Of a stretch of DNA of 64,000 bases, positions 1-8,432 are shown piece after piece (the first letter of the stretch is position 1; every line of letters starts with the position of its first letter). This DNA is from Acetobacteraceae bacterium ESL0709. Its GTDB lineage: Bacteria; Pseudomonadota; Alphaproteobacteria; Acetobacterales; Acetobacteraceae. The stretch covers positions 682,001-746,000 of the forward strand of contig JAQTIA010000003.1 in the NCBI GenBank assembly GCA_029433415.1. Reading direction: 5' to 3'. The notes under the pieces were generated by a model, which saw only the letters and a program-made list of their open reading frames with translations, was not told the origin of the DNA and ran no database searches. The translations under genes and the position numbers were made by a program.

Positions 1-221
1 GGAAATTTACGACGAACCGCATCCTCAAGCGTTTCACCTGACTGAGGTGCCCATATATCGCCACCAAGCAACTGAAGAGCGTCTTCGAAGCGTTTTACTG
101 AACGATCCATATCACCCAGAGTAACAATGCCGGGTAAAGGGTAATCCGTCGGCCTTGGTACTCTTTTTTCTCGCAGTTTCCCCAGAATAACATCTCTGGC
201 TGATGGTTCATGCGTTGCCAT
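1..221 (-). CDS. lutC: LutC-type LUD-domain protein, N-terminal part
   Basis: This is the first 73 codons of a LUD-domain protein that runs off the left edge of the window. It starts MATHEPSARDVILGKLREK and continues through PLPGIVTLGDMDRSVKRF, typical of the LutC/YkgG family. LutC is a subunit of the LutABC complex, which oxidises L-lactate to pyruvate. The ATG at 221-219 overlaps the lutB stop by one base (TAATG), so translation is probably coupled. The order lutA-lutB-lutC supports the name. The rest of the gene lies outside the window, so length and completeness cannot be judged. Confidence 0.85.
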   Translation of the reverse strand, partial: MATHEPSARDVILGKLREKRVPRPTDYPLPGIVTLGDMDRSVKRFEDALQLLGGDIWAPQSGETLEDAVRRKF

Positions 222-1645
222 TATGACTGCCCTCCTGCCCCGGTCTGTTGAGACGTCTGACCTGACTGTTTGAGCCGATTTTTGCGGTACCAGTGATTAA
301 ATGTTTCAGAGACAGGATGAGGCAATTCACGGTGTTTACCCCATTGATTGAACGCATTATAAAGCACAAAGCGCGGCATGGTCTTCAGTGCAATATTCGT
401 GCTGGAAATAGCTGCCCTGTACATGCGGGGACTTGAAAGAAGCTTCCCGGCCATTTTCATGATTTCCTTCTTAACAAAAGGAATTTCATTTTCTTCTGCC
501 AGGACGCGCCGCCACTCAAAAAGCTGTTCGTGAATATTAATCTTCACCGGACAGACATTGGAGCAGCTCCCATTTAACGTTGAGGCAAAAGGAAGGGTGC
601 TGTATTTCTCTTTATTAAAGGTCGGATCAATAATCGCCCCAATAGGCCCTGAATAGACCGCCCCATAAGACTGTCCGCCCGAACGCCGATAAACAGGGCA
701 CGTATTCATGCAGGCCCCGCAACGGATACATTTGAGCGATGACCAGAACTGCTCCATAGCGAGACGGTCCGAGCGCCCATTATCAACGAGGATAATGTGC
801 ATTTCCCCGCCTTTCTTGGGCTTACGAAAATGCGTCGTATATTGCGTAATAGGCGAACCCAGCGCACTGCGTGACAGAAGGCGTATAAAGACGCCAAGAT
901 CAGACATGCGCGGAACAAGCCGTTCAATACCCAGTGTCGCAATATGCAGACCGGAAACATTGGCGCTCAAATCCGCATTGCCTTCATTGGTGCAGACAAC
1001 GAATGTTCCCGTTTCCGCAACAAGAAAGTTGCCACCCGTCATACCTGCATCCGCCCCCAATATAACAGGACGCGCTGCCTGCCTTTGCGCTTCCGCAAGT
1101 GAATGAGGGTCATGATCGTTGGGATCTGTATGATAATATTTGGCAAAAAGAGCTGCCACGTCACCTGTCAGTTTCTGAACAGCCGGCAACACCACATGAC
1201 TGGGCAACTGGTCATCAAGCTGCTGGATGCGTTCACCCAGATCCGTCTCTGTCACTGTGACGCCGCGCGGCTCAAGATATTCACGCATTTCGCATTCATC
1301 AGTGATCATGGACTTGCTTTTGATCAGCGACTTTGCCTTATGCTCACTGAGGATCTCTCCTACAATGCGATTATGCTCCTGACCATCACGTGCCCAGTGA
1401 ACATGAATCCCGTTTGCTTTTGCGTTACGTTCAAACTGCTCAAGATATTCCGGCAGGTTCGCCAGCGTATGTTCCTTGATTTCAGACGCTTTCTGACGAA
1501 GTTCCTGCCATTCCGGCAGAATATGCATCTGGTGGTCGCGCTTCTGACGAATATCCCAAAGGCGCTCATCATGAAACTGCAGATGGGCCTTCTCCTGCAG
1601 AAACTCGGCTCCTGCCTTTGCATGCGGGACGGGTTTTGTGCTCAT
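221..1645 (-). CDS. lutB: LutB-type iron-sulfur lactate oxidation protein
   Basis: This 474-residue protein has the LutB architecture: an N-terminal LUD domain, then ferredoxin-like 4Fe-4S motifs. CIRCGACMNTCPVYRR lies near residue 310 and a second cluster, CSNVCPVKINIHEQL, near residue 365. LutB is the iron-sulfur subunit of the cytoplasmic LutABC complex, which converts L-lactate to pyruvate and feeds electrons to the respiratory chain. Its start overlaps the lutA stop by four bases (ATGA) and its stop overlaps the lutC start by one, so the three genes form a tight operon read leftward. Length and Cys pattern match the family. The name is secure at family level; the physiological substrate is inferred. 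Confidence 0.9.
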   Translation of the reverse strand: MSTKPVPHAKAGAEFLQEKAHLQFHDERLWDIRQKRDHQMHILPEWQELRQKASEIKEHTLANLPEYLEQFERNAKANGIHVHWARDGQEHNRIVGEILSEHKAKSLIKSKSMITDECEMREYLEPRGVTVTETDLGERIQQLDDQLPSHVVLPAVQKLTGDVAALFAKYYHTDPNDHDPHSLAEAQRQAARPVILGADAGMTGGNFLVAETGTFVVCTNEGNADLSANVSGLHIATLGIERLVPRMSDLGVFIRLLSRSALGSPITQYTTHFRKPKKGGEMHIILVDNGRSDRLAMEQFWSSLKCIRCGACMNTCPVYRRSGGQSYGAVYSGPIGAIIDPTFNKEKYSTLPFASTLNGSCSNVCPVKINIHEQLFEWRRVLAEENEIPFVKKEIMKMAGKLLSSPRMYRAAISSTNIALKTMPRFVLYNAFNQWGKHRELPHPVSETFNHWYRKNRLKQSGQTSQQTGAGGQS

Positions 1646-2385
1646 GCTCTTGCTCCATTCAGAATTTCCGCAATATGGATGAACTTGATCGGCACGTGAT
1701 TGCGCTCAGCACAACCCTGCTGATGCATCATGCAGGATGTATCAGCCGAGACAATATACTCCGCTCCTGCCGTACTATGATCCATAACCTTATCAAGGCC
1801 CATTTTGGCGGAAATAGCCTCTTCGGTAACAGAATAAGTCCCGCCAAACCCGCAACACTCATCCGGACGTTGCGGCTGGGCAAAGCTTATGCCCTTGACC
1901 GCGGAAAGCAAGGTCTTCGGTTTTGAGAAGAAAGGTTCACCCAACTCTGACATGCTGGCTGTCCGGAGTGACCTCAGTGTCGCACAACTATTATGAATGC
2001 CGACCTTGTGAGGAAACTCTGCCCAGGGAAATTCCCTGACCTTTAACACGTCATAAATAAATTCAACGAGTTCATAAATATTTTCCCGCACATGCTTCAC
2101 AGCCGGCGTCTGCTCAAGAGCGTCGAAATTATCACGAATATTATGCACACAGCTTCCTGAAGGAGCGACAATAACATCATATTCGGCAAAATTTTTGACA
2201 AATAATTCTTCCGTCTCTTTGGCATCCCTGTTACAGCCCGAATTCACCATAGGCTGGCCACAACATGTCTGGTCCAAAGGATATTCAACTGTCTGACCCA
2301 GCTTTTCCAGCAACTCCAGGGTAGCAATCGCTGTTTTTGGATAAAAGGCATCCATATAACAGGGAATAAACAGACCTATTTTCAC
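1642..2385 (-). CDS. lutA: LutA-type CCG-domain lactate oxidation protein
   Basis: This 247-residue protein has two cysteine-rich CCG domains. The first contains QTCCGQPMVNSGC near residue 40 and the second DECCGFGGTYSV near residue 175. These domains are found in LutA, in the GlpC subunit and in heterodisulfide reductase subunits, where they bind iron-sulfur clusters. It begins MKIGLFIPCYMDAFYPKTA, a standard LutA start. It is the promoter-proximal gene of lutABC, and a candidate promoter with a dyad lies about 90 bases upstream. GlcF-type glycolate oxidase subunits share the CCG domain, but size and the lutB neighbour favour LutA. Confidence 0.9.
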   Translation of the reverse strand: MKIGLFIPCYMDAFYPKTAIATLELLEKLGQTVEYPLDQTCCGQPMVNSGCNRDAKETEELFVKNFAEYDVIVAPSGSCVHNIRDNFDALEQTPAVKHVRENIYELVEFIYDVLKVREFPWAEFPHKVGIHNSCATLRSLRTASMSELGEPFFSKPKTLLSAVKGISFAQPQRPDECCGFGGTYSVTEEAISAKMGLDKVMDHSTAGAEYIVSADTSCMMHQQGCAERNHVPIKFIHIAEILNGARA

Positions 2386-2477
2386 GCTCAGTCACTCCAA
2401 AGTGCGGCCCAATACTGTTTCGTCAGAAAGGACCATTCGTGATTAAGTAAAACTTCCGGCTATGTAACCATTAACGG

Positions 2478-2508
2478 CCACTACTATAGCAGTGGGGCCA
2501 CCCGTCAA
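2478..2508 (-). promoter_or_regulatory. Candidate lut promoter with overlapping operator dyad
   Basis: On the minus strand TTGACGG (2508-2502) is followed after 11 bases by GCTATAGT (2490-2483). This fits the alphaproteobacterial housekeeping pattern TTGACGS-N10-14-GCTANAWC known from Caulobacter. An 18-base dyad, 2478-2495, with eight of nine pairs matching, covers the -10 element completely. A repressor bound there would block RNA polymerase. GntR-type regulators of lactate genes are the obvious class, but no regulator gene is visible in the window. The start site would fall about 90 bases before lutA. Confidence 0.5.
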
Positions 2509-2561
2509 AATAGCAATTACGTTATCTAGACAGGTAAAACCCCACAAAAATCGCCAAGCCG

Positions 2562-4256
2562 TCAGGCTGAAGCTTTTGGAGACCCACCCAAAGCCGGCAG
2601 AGGTTCCAGAAGTTTATGATTGTCAGTGTAATCAACCGGAATGGCGATCACGACTGGTCCCTCTACATCCATGGCGTCATGCAAGGCCTGTTTAAGTTCA
2701 TGAACTGAAGTCACGTTAATGCCTTTTGCTCCGAAAGACTGGGCATAAAGAGCAAAATCAATATCACCGAAAGAAACAGCCGCCTCGCGCCCATATTTCT
2801 TCTCTTCCTGAATTTTGACCATATTATAATGATGGTCCACCCAGATCAGATGAATAATATTGGATTTCAGGCGTACTGCTGTCTCAAGATCCATTGACGA
2901 CATCATGAAGCCGCCATCACCGGAAACAGAAATGACTTTCTGACTCGGATTCACAATGCTTGCCGCCATAGCCCATGGGAGACCAACACCCATTGTCTGC
3001 TGACCATTGGTCATGAGAATCTGACGAGCACGGAACGCATGAAGATAACGCGCAAGCCAAATATGGAAAGACCCCATATCAAGACAAAGCGTAATATCCT
3101 GCTGAATGAAAGCCTCCAGCGTCTTGACGATTTCCAGAGGATGCAACATTCCTTTATGATGGCTCTTGGCTTCGGCAAAACTGCGTTTCAGGTCAGCCCT
3201 GTAATCCTCGAGGATTTTCGACAGATCCGGTGCCAGACCGATCTTGCCGACTTTGCGTTCCAGATGCGTCAAAGTCTGGGCAATGTCGCCAACCAGCTCA
3301 CAGGTTGGTGCGAAAGCGTTATCAATCTGCGCAGGTACGACATCCACATTAATCAATGGACGATCTGCTTTCAAATTCCACAAAACCGGGTCATATTCGA
3401 TAGCATTATAGCCGATAGCCAGTATCAGATCAGCTTCATTGAGCAGATGATCCCCATGCTGGTTATGGAACAGACCAACGCGCCCGCCGAACTGCGGCAA
3501 AAGCTCATGAGAAATTGCACCCGCGGCCTGATATGACCCCACAACGGCCATCCCCGTATGAGCTGCAAAATGCCGCACTGCTTCCGCATTTTCAGGCGTG
3601 CTGGCCAGCATACCCAGTAGAATAACGGGCTTTTTCGCTTTCTTTAGCGCAACCACCGCTTCATTAATATAATCCTCTGGTGCTGGCCCTGTTTTAGGCA
3701 CCACACAAGGCGTCAGGACACGCTGAGGAGCTGGAAGAGAAAGGACATCCATCGGCACGCTTACAAAAGAAGCACCCGGGCGACCTGACTCAGCGGCGCG
3801 AAAAGCATTCGTGATAATTTCAGATGTTGCTTCTGGTGCACCAATCTCAACACTGTATTTCGTAACCGGCCGGAGCATGCTGACTGTATCCATGCTCTGA
3901 TGAGTCAGTTTGACCAGATCAGCACGCCCTACGGCACCACCGATGGCAAGTACGGGATCACCCTCTGACGTCGCCGTTGCCAGACCCGTTGTCAGGTTGG
4001 AGACCCCTGGGCCTGAAGTCACCAGTGCAACACCTGCCTTGCCAGTAAGACGCCCGATACCTGCCGCAATAAAAGCCGCATTTTGTTCATGACGGACAGC
4101 AATCGTCTCAATAGGCGAATCTTCCAGAGCCTCAAAAAGGCGATCAATTTTGGCTCCAGGAATTCCAAAAACGTGTTTGGTGCCATGAGCTTCCAGATTG
4201 CGTACGATCAGCTCGGCCGCATTCTGCACGGCTGATCCATCCTGTTTCTTTGTCAT
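2562..4256 (-). CDS. alsS: Catabolic acetolactate synthase
   Basis: This 564-residue thiamine-diphosphate enzyme condenses two pyruvates to acetolactate and CO2. The N-terminal PYR domain has HVFGIPGAKIDRLFEAL and the cofactor-activating glutamate in RHEQNAAF (E57). The C-terminal PP domain has the ThDP/Mg motif GDGGFMM near residue 442, followed about 30 residues later by the HHYN end of the motif. No regulatory small subunit gene is adjacent and alsD lies just upstream, so the role is acetoin production rather than branched-chain amino acid synthesis. The gap to alsD is about 50 bases, consistent with one transcript. A weak hairpin follows the stop codon but I see no strong terminator. Confidence 0.93.
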   Translation of the reverse strand: MTKKQDGSAVQNAAELIVRNLEAHGTKHVFGIPGAKIDRLFEALEDSPIETIAVRHEQNAAFIAAGIGRLTGKAGVALVTSGPGVSNLTTGLATATSEGDPVLAIGGAVGRADLVKLTHQSMDTVSMLRPVTKYSVEIGAPEATSEIITNAFRAAESGRPGASFVSVPMDVLSLPAPQRVLTPCVVPKTGPAPEDYINEAVVALKKAKKPVILLGMLASTPENAEAVRHFAAHTGMAVVGSYQAAGAISHELLPQFGGRVGLFHNQHGDHLLNEADLILAIGYNAIEYDPVLWNLKADRPLINVDVVPAQIDNAFAPTCELVGDIAQTLTHLERKVGKIGLAPDLSKILEDYRADLKRSFAEAKSHHKGMLHPLEIVKTLEAFIQQDITLCLDMGSFHIWLARYLHAFRARQILMTNGQQTMGVGLPWAMAASIVNPSQKVISVSGDGGFMMSSMDLETAVRLKSNIIHLIWVDHHYNMVKIQEEKKYGREAAVSFGDIDFALYAQSFGAKGINVTSVHELKQALHDAMDVEGPVVIAIPVDYTDNHKLLEPLPALGGSPKASA

Positions 4257-4309
4257 TAAAATACCTGCAAAAAAATTGAAATTACGGCCTGACGTCTTGC
4301 AAAAAGACT

Positions 4310-5059
4310 TCAGCCTCCTTCAGCAACCCTGATTGAATCACTCAAACCTTCTGGATTCAGGTTGGCCTCTGCAAAATCTTTCGTACGAGGCAGCTCTATT
4401 TCCAGATCAGAAATACTGGCCACCTCAAGTTTACCGCGTTTGACAACGTAATCCGTCACATGACCACCATGCTGGGCATCATCGCTCAATATATGAAGGT
4501 GATATCCGGCAACATTGATCCCCTGCATATAATGGGGGGTACGGAAACCAAGCATCTGTCCCGAAATATTCTTCATCGTAAACGTCGGCTGCCGTGCCAC
4601 AACATCCAACATATGAGGATAAGGTCTGCACTGACAAAAAACCGTGCGCGTATCAGCAAGCTCAAACTCACCGGTGAAGCGGACAGCCGCAAAAAGATTT
4701 GGATTACCGATCAGCTCATCCACCTTCGCCTCGAACTCTTCTTTATTATGAGGTCTGTCAAGCGTAATAGTCTGTTCCGGCTCAAAGAAAGTTACACAAG
4801 CGAAAGGAGTTTTCAGTCCCCCATGAGCCTGAGACGCGATCCCTTCCGCGCGAAACTGTTTCACGACTCCGTCGGCAACAATCATCTCTCCATCAAGAGC
4901 ATTGAATGTACCTAGACCGAAATCACCATGCTGAAGAAGATCATCAAGCGTTGTCTCACCATCATAGACGGCATCCAACAGGGCAGACATGGTGGACGTC
5001 TGATAAAGACGGTTTGTTACACGGGATGTTGCTGTCTTTTTGTTTAATTGTTCGGTCAT
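4310..5059 (-). CDS. alsD: Alpha-acetolactate decarboxylase
   Basis: This 249-residue enzyme decarboxylates acetolactate to acetoin. The zinc-ligand region GYHLHILSDDAQHGGHV near residue 180 carries the three histidines conserved in the family (HLH and GGH). LDGEMIVADG in the N-terminal half is also typical. I place the start at the ATG of MTEQLNKK, because GGGAGG stands six bases before it; the ATG four codons upstream overlaps that ribosome binding site. With alsS it forms a pyruvate-to-acetoin module, which in acetic acid bacteria limits acidification from pyruvate. It is divergent from a LysR gene, its probable activator. Confidence 0.93.
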   Translation of the reverse strand: MTEQLNKKTATSRVTNRLYQTSTMSALLDAVYDGETTLDDLLQHGDFGLGTFNALDGEMIVADGVVKQFRAEGIASQAHGGLKTPFACVTFFEPEQTITLDRPHNKEEFEAKVDELIGNPNLFAAVRFTGEFELADTRTVFCQCRPYPHMLDVVARQPTFTMKNISGQMLGFRTPHYMQGINVAGYHLHILSDDAQHGGHVTDYVVKRGKLEVASISDLEIELPRTKDFAEANLNPEGLSDSIRVAEGG

Positions 5060-5157
5060 ATAACCTCCCATTCCAGAATATGAAAGAAAGATATAACGTC
5101 CTAAACCCTATTACAAATATATAGTTAAGAGTGTGTGTATATAAAATAAATATGTAT

Positions 5158-5211
5158 GTCCAAAAACTCTTTTAGGGAAAATTGCATATCAAAAATATAT
5201 GGATTTTCCCT
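5158..5211 (-). promoter_or_regulatory. Candidate LysR-type operator and alsD promoter
   Basis: A perfect 9-bp inverted repeat, agggaaaat at 5174-5182 and attttccct at 5203-5211, flanks a nested inner dyad CATAT-N7-ATATG (5185-5201) that contains a T-N11-A core (5187-5199). A possible alsD -35, TTGGAC on the minus strand at 5163-5158, lies just downstream. If that -35 is used, the dyad is centred near -65, the usual position for a LysR recognition site. The -10 is ambiguous in AT-rich sequence. The site probably serves the divergent LysR gene and the als operon together. Confidence 0.5.
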
Positions 5212-5268
5212 TCGTGATAATTTAACTATGACCCAAAGGGTTGGTCCATAACGGTTAGTGAATTCACA

Positions 5269-6183
5269 GTGACGCAAAGTACGCAAAAAATGGATATAAG
5301 GCATTTCCAATATTTTACCGCTGTCGCCGATGCCGGAAGCATCACGCTGGCAGCCAAGAACCTTTCCATGGAACAACCTCCTCTCAGCCAACAGCTGCGA
5401 AAAATGGAAGAATTACTCGGCGTCACTCTTTTCATCCGTCAGACCCGTGGCGTAGCCTTGACGGAAGCCGGGAGGATGCTTCTCCCCCAGGCACGCCTTA
5501 TTCTTGAACTGAAACAGCAATTTATCGAAAACGCCCAAAGCCTGGCCGAGGGGAAAAAAGGACGTCTGCGCATCGGACTTGCCGGGTCTGTCCCCCTGCT
5601 CCCGGCCATTCCTTTTGCTATCCGGCAATTCAGGACGATGGCGCCCGATGTTGTCCTTTCCCTTGAGGAAAGCAATACACCGGCTTTATGTGCTTCACTG
5701 ATGAATTATCAGCTTGATATTGCTGTTGTCCGTCCCCCGGTAACAGACCCTGAACAGATTGAGGTCATTCCCCTGCTCAAGGAGCCTACTCTGGCGGCAC
5801 TGCCCAGTGGGCATCGCCTGTCAGAAAAAAAGAAAATTCGCCTTAATGAAATTGGTGAAGATCCTCTAATTATTTTTCCACGGGAATTGGGGCCAGGATT
5901 TTACGACTCAATACTGGCCGCCTACCAGAACGCTGGCGCTACACCACCATTAGGGCAGCAGGCACCGCAGATCGCCGGGACCATACCCCTTGTCGCCGCC
6001 GGGTTGGGTGTTTCCGTCGTGCCTGAATCGCTCCGTCAGCTTCACACTGAGGGCATTACGTACCACGAAATTGAAGATCCTGCCCCTTACTCCAATCTCG
6101 CCATCGCCATGCGCCGTGCTCCTAACAGGCCTTTGGTACATGATTTTGGGAACCTGCTCAGAAAAGTCTGTTCAGGAGCATAA
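5269..6183 (+). CDS. alsR: LysR-family regulator, AlsR-like
   Basis: This 304-residue LysR-type regulator has an N-terminal winged helix-turn-helix: MDIRHFQYFTAVADAGSI, then LAAKNLSMEQPPLSQQLRKM, closely matching the AlsR/CbnR/CatR pattern around the recognition helix. The remaining roughly 220 residues form the effector-binding domain, with a GLGVSVVPESL segment near residue 240. Its divergent position next to alsD argues that it controls acetoin synthesis, as AlsR does in Bacillus. The start is uncertain. A GTG at 5269 gives the full length, while an ATG at 5290 (MDIRHFQ) matches family N-termini better. Neither has a strong ribosome binding site. Confidence 0.85.
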   Translation: MTQSTQKMDIRHFQYFTAVADAGSITLAAKNLSMEQPPLSQQLRKMEELLGVTLFIRQTRGVALTEAGRMLLPQARLILELKQQFIENAQSLAEGKKGRLRIGLAGSVPLLPAIPFAIRQFRTMAPDVVLSLEESNTPALCASLMNYQLDIAVVRPPVTDPEQIEVIPLLKEPTLAALPSGHRLSEKKKIRLNEIGEDPLIIFPRELGPGFYDSILAAYQNAGATPPLGQQAPQIAGTIPLVAAGLGVSVVPESLRQLHTEGITYHEIEDPAPYSNLAIAMRRAPNRPLVHDFGNLLRKVCSGA

Positions 6184-6196
6184 TCACATCACAAAA

Positions 6197-6239
6197 AAAG
6201 GCTTTGTTCACCAACTGTGATTCGGTGAACAAAGCCTTT
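6197..6239. terminator. Shared hairpin terminator between alsR and gapR
   Basis: A perfect 16-bp stem (6197-6212 paired with 6224-6239) has an 11-base loop. On the minus strand the stem is followed by a run of seven T, so it is a good intrinsic terminator for the leftward DUF2312 gene. On the plus strand, alsR direction, the stem is just as strong but the following U-rich stretch is missing, so termination there may be weaker. Confidence 0.8.
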
Positions 6240-6283
6240 ATGGCCCCGTATGATGAGGCCTATTGCGCTAAAAAATTATTTAT

Positions 6284-6538
6284 TTACATCCCCAGCGCAC
6301 GACGATAGATGTCAAGAAGGGTCTCCTGCTCCTCAACCTCAGCTGGCTCCTGTTTGCGCAGTCTGATGATCTGCTTGATGACCTTGACATCGAAGCCTGC
6401 TGATTTGGCTTCGGCAAAAATATCCCGGATATCTCCACCAAGGGCTTTACGCTCCTCCTCAAGCCTTTCAACCCGTTCAATGATAGAACGTAAACGATCA
6501 GCAGCAATGCCCCCTGTTGTCGCAGTTTCTGAATCCAT
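6284..6538 (-). CDS. gapR: GapR-family DUF2312 nucleoid-associated protein
   Basis: This 84-residue protein belongs to DUF2312, whose studied member GapR of Caulobacter binds overtwisted AT-rich DNA ahead of replication and transcription. It shows the family core RLRSIIERVERLEEERKAL followed by DIRDIFAEAKSAGFD and IIRLRKQEP. The first half is predicted coiled coil. I chose the ATG of MDSETATTGG; an in-frame GTG seven codons upstream (6559) is possible. A GAGG stands 11 bases before the chosen ATG. It is a single-gene unit ending in a strong hairpin. The family assignment is firm; DNA binding here is inherited from the family. Confidence 0.88.
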   Translation of the reverse strand: MDSETATTGGIAADRLRSIIERVERLEEERKALGGDIRDIFAEAKSAGFDVKVIKQIIRLRKQEPAEVEEQETLLDIYRRALGM

Positions 6539-6871
6539 TGGCTTTTGATCCTCTCTCACATTACGAGTCTGTTGTAACGCATCGCGGCTTATCGCGTCGC
6601 TTCCCCACGGTCAATGAACTTACCGCCCAACAGCCGAAAAAACATGAATATTCTCCAAGAAAAATCAGGAGAAATCCCAAAAATTCATGGTCTTGACTCC
6701 TGTAAAGTAAAAGTTTCTTGAAGAATTCTCCAGCCTTCTCCAGGGAAACCATATCAGCTTCCCCTGCACTTGACAGAATGGACATAAGGACCGTTCTAAG
6801 GGGGGAAAGATACTCTGAGAAGCACTCCTTTCCTATGGAGTGCGCAGAATCAGGAAAGGCTGTTATCTGTT
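6539..6871. other. Intergenic region between gapR and zwf
   Basis: About 330 bases separate the divergent gapR and zwf genes. Only short ORFs without family resemblance or ribosome binding sites occur. A TTGACT near 6694 could be a -35 for zwf, but no convincing -10 follows at the right distance. I see no RNA gene or repeat here. Confidence 0.4.
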
Positions 6872-8344
6872 ATGGTAGGTTCCCAGCAAACTGTTCCATT
6901 TGATTATGTTATTTTCGGCGCTACGGGTGATCTTACAATGCGTAAGCTCCTCCCAAGTCTTTATAATCAGCTCCGCCTCGGCCATATCCCCAAAGACGCA
7001 CGCATTATAGGTACGGCGCGTTCTTCCCATACACGGGAAGAATTTATTGAGCTTGCCCAACAGGCCCTGGAACGTTTCGTACCTGACGTAAACAAGCGTG
7101 ATTCAGTCGTCAGGCATTTCCTTGACAAACTTGATTATGTGCAGCTTGACGGCACAGACAGCAACAGTAACTGGACTGAATTACGGGAAAAACTTGACCA
7201 GTCTCCACCAGACAGAGTCAGGGTCTTTTACTATTCAACAGCCCCGCAACTCTTTGGCGCCATCAGTGAAAATCTTTCAAAACATAACCTGATTACCGAG
7301 CAGTCACGTGTCGTACTGGAAAAGCCTATCGGCACGGACAGCAAAACGGCCAACGAAATCAATGAAAGTGTCTGCCGCTTTTTTGATGAGCACCAGATCT
7401 ACCGCATTGATCATTATCTCGGCAAGGAAACAGTCCAGAATATTATGGCACTACGTTTTGCCAACCCTGTTATCAATGCCATCTGGTCACATGAATATAT
7501 CCAGTCCATTCAGATCACAGCGGCTGAAACAGTGGGTGTGGAAGGGCGTGCAGGCTATTACGATAAATCTGGTGCCCTGCGCGACATGATCCAGAACCAT
7601 CTTCTGCAAATTCTGAGCTTTTGCGCCATGGAAGAGCCAGACGTGCTTGATGCGGACGCTATAAGAAATGCGAAACTCGCCGTTCTTACCTCATTACGCC
7701 CCATCACAGGAGAAGCCGTACGCACGGAAACATTGCGCGCCCAATATACAAAAGGCGGCATAGGAGATCTGCCTGTTTCCGGCTATCTGGAAGAACTGGG
7801 AAAACCAAGCAATACAGAGACCTACGCTGCCCTGCGTGCCTATGTCGATACCCCACGCTGGAAAGGGGTGCCTTTCTACATCCGCACGCTCAAACGCTCC
7901 AAGCTCAAGGTCAGCGAGGTTGTTATCACCTTCAAGAAAAGGCGACATGGACTTTTCGACGATCACCCAAGAGCCAATAAACTTGTTATTCGTATCCAGC
8001 CCGATGAAGGCGTTGATCTCACTCTCAATGCCAAAGATCCATCGTCCTCCGGCTTTACATTCCAACAGCTCAATCTCGGCAGCAATTTCGGCACGACCGA
8101 TGGCTCCACAATCCCTGATTCCTATGAGCGCCTGATGCTTGATGTCGTTCGTGAAAATCCGACGCTGTTCATTCGCCGCGATGAGGTTGAAGCCGCATGG
8201 AAATGGGTAGAACCTATTCTAAATGCCTGGGCAGAAAATCAGGTTCCGATGGAACATTATGTCGCCGGGACACGCGGCCCCACGGCCGCCAAGGCCTTTA
8301 TCCATAAAACAGGTGATTACTGGCATGAAAACATGCAGAGTTAA
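6872..8344 (+). CDS. zwf: Glucose-6-phosphate 1-dehydrogenase
   Basis: This 490-residue enzyme oxidises glucose-6-phosphate to 6-phosphogluconolactone with NAD(P)+, the entry step of the oxidative pentose phosphate pathway, a main sugar route in acetic acid bacteria that lack full glycolysis. The Rossmann motif FGATGDLTMRKLLPSL starts near residue 14 and the active-site signature RIDHYLGKE lies near residue 177. Length fits the family. The start ATG has only a distant GGAAAG as ribosome binding site. No pgl or gnd gene is adjacent. A strong terminator follows. Confidence 0.96.
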   Translation: MVGSQQTVPFDYVIFGATGDLTMRKLLPSLYNQLRLGHIPKDARIIGTARSSHTREEFIELAQQALERFVPDVNKRDSVVRHFLDKLDYVQLDGTDSNSNWTELREKLDQSPPDRVRVFYYSTAPQLFGAISENLSKHNLITEQSRVVLEKPIGTDSKTANEINESVCRFFDEHQIYRIDHYLGKETVQNIMALRFANPVINAIWSHEYIQSIQITAAETVGVEGRAGYYDKSGALRDMIQNHLLQILSFCAMEEPDVLDADAIRNAKLAVLTSLRPITGEAVRTETLRAQYTKGGIGDLPVSGYLEELGKPSNTETYAALRAYVDTPRWKGVPFYIRTLKRSKLKVSEVVITFKKRRHGLFDDHPRANKLVIRIQPDEGVDLTLNAKDPSSSGFTFQQLNLGSNFGTTDGSTIPDSYERLMLDVVRENPTLFIRRDEVEAAWKWVEPILNAWAENQVPMEHYVAGTRGPTAAKAFIHKTGDYWHENMQS

Positions 8345-8382
8345 TCCCTGAATTCCTCATTTCGGGCTTCATATTGTTATTG

Positions 8383-8416
8383 AAAGGAGACAGGGATACT
8401 GTCTCCTTTTTCATTT
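8383..8416 (+). terminator. Intrinsic terminator after zwf
   Basis: An 11-bp perfect stem (8383-8393 with 8399-8409) with loop GGATA runs into a T-rich tail (TTTTTCATTTTT). It lies 40 bases past the zwf stop and just before the ribosome binding site of the next small gene, so that gene may be expressed by read-through or from its own promoter. Confidence 0.88.
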
Positions 8417-8432
8417 TTGCGGAGCGCCCCTT

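Noticed and set aside
6561-6785. 74-codon minus-strand ORF between gapR and zwf
   Set aside because: No ribosome binding site or family resemblance. It lies in the promoter region of two genes.
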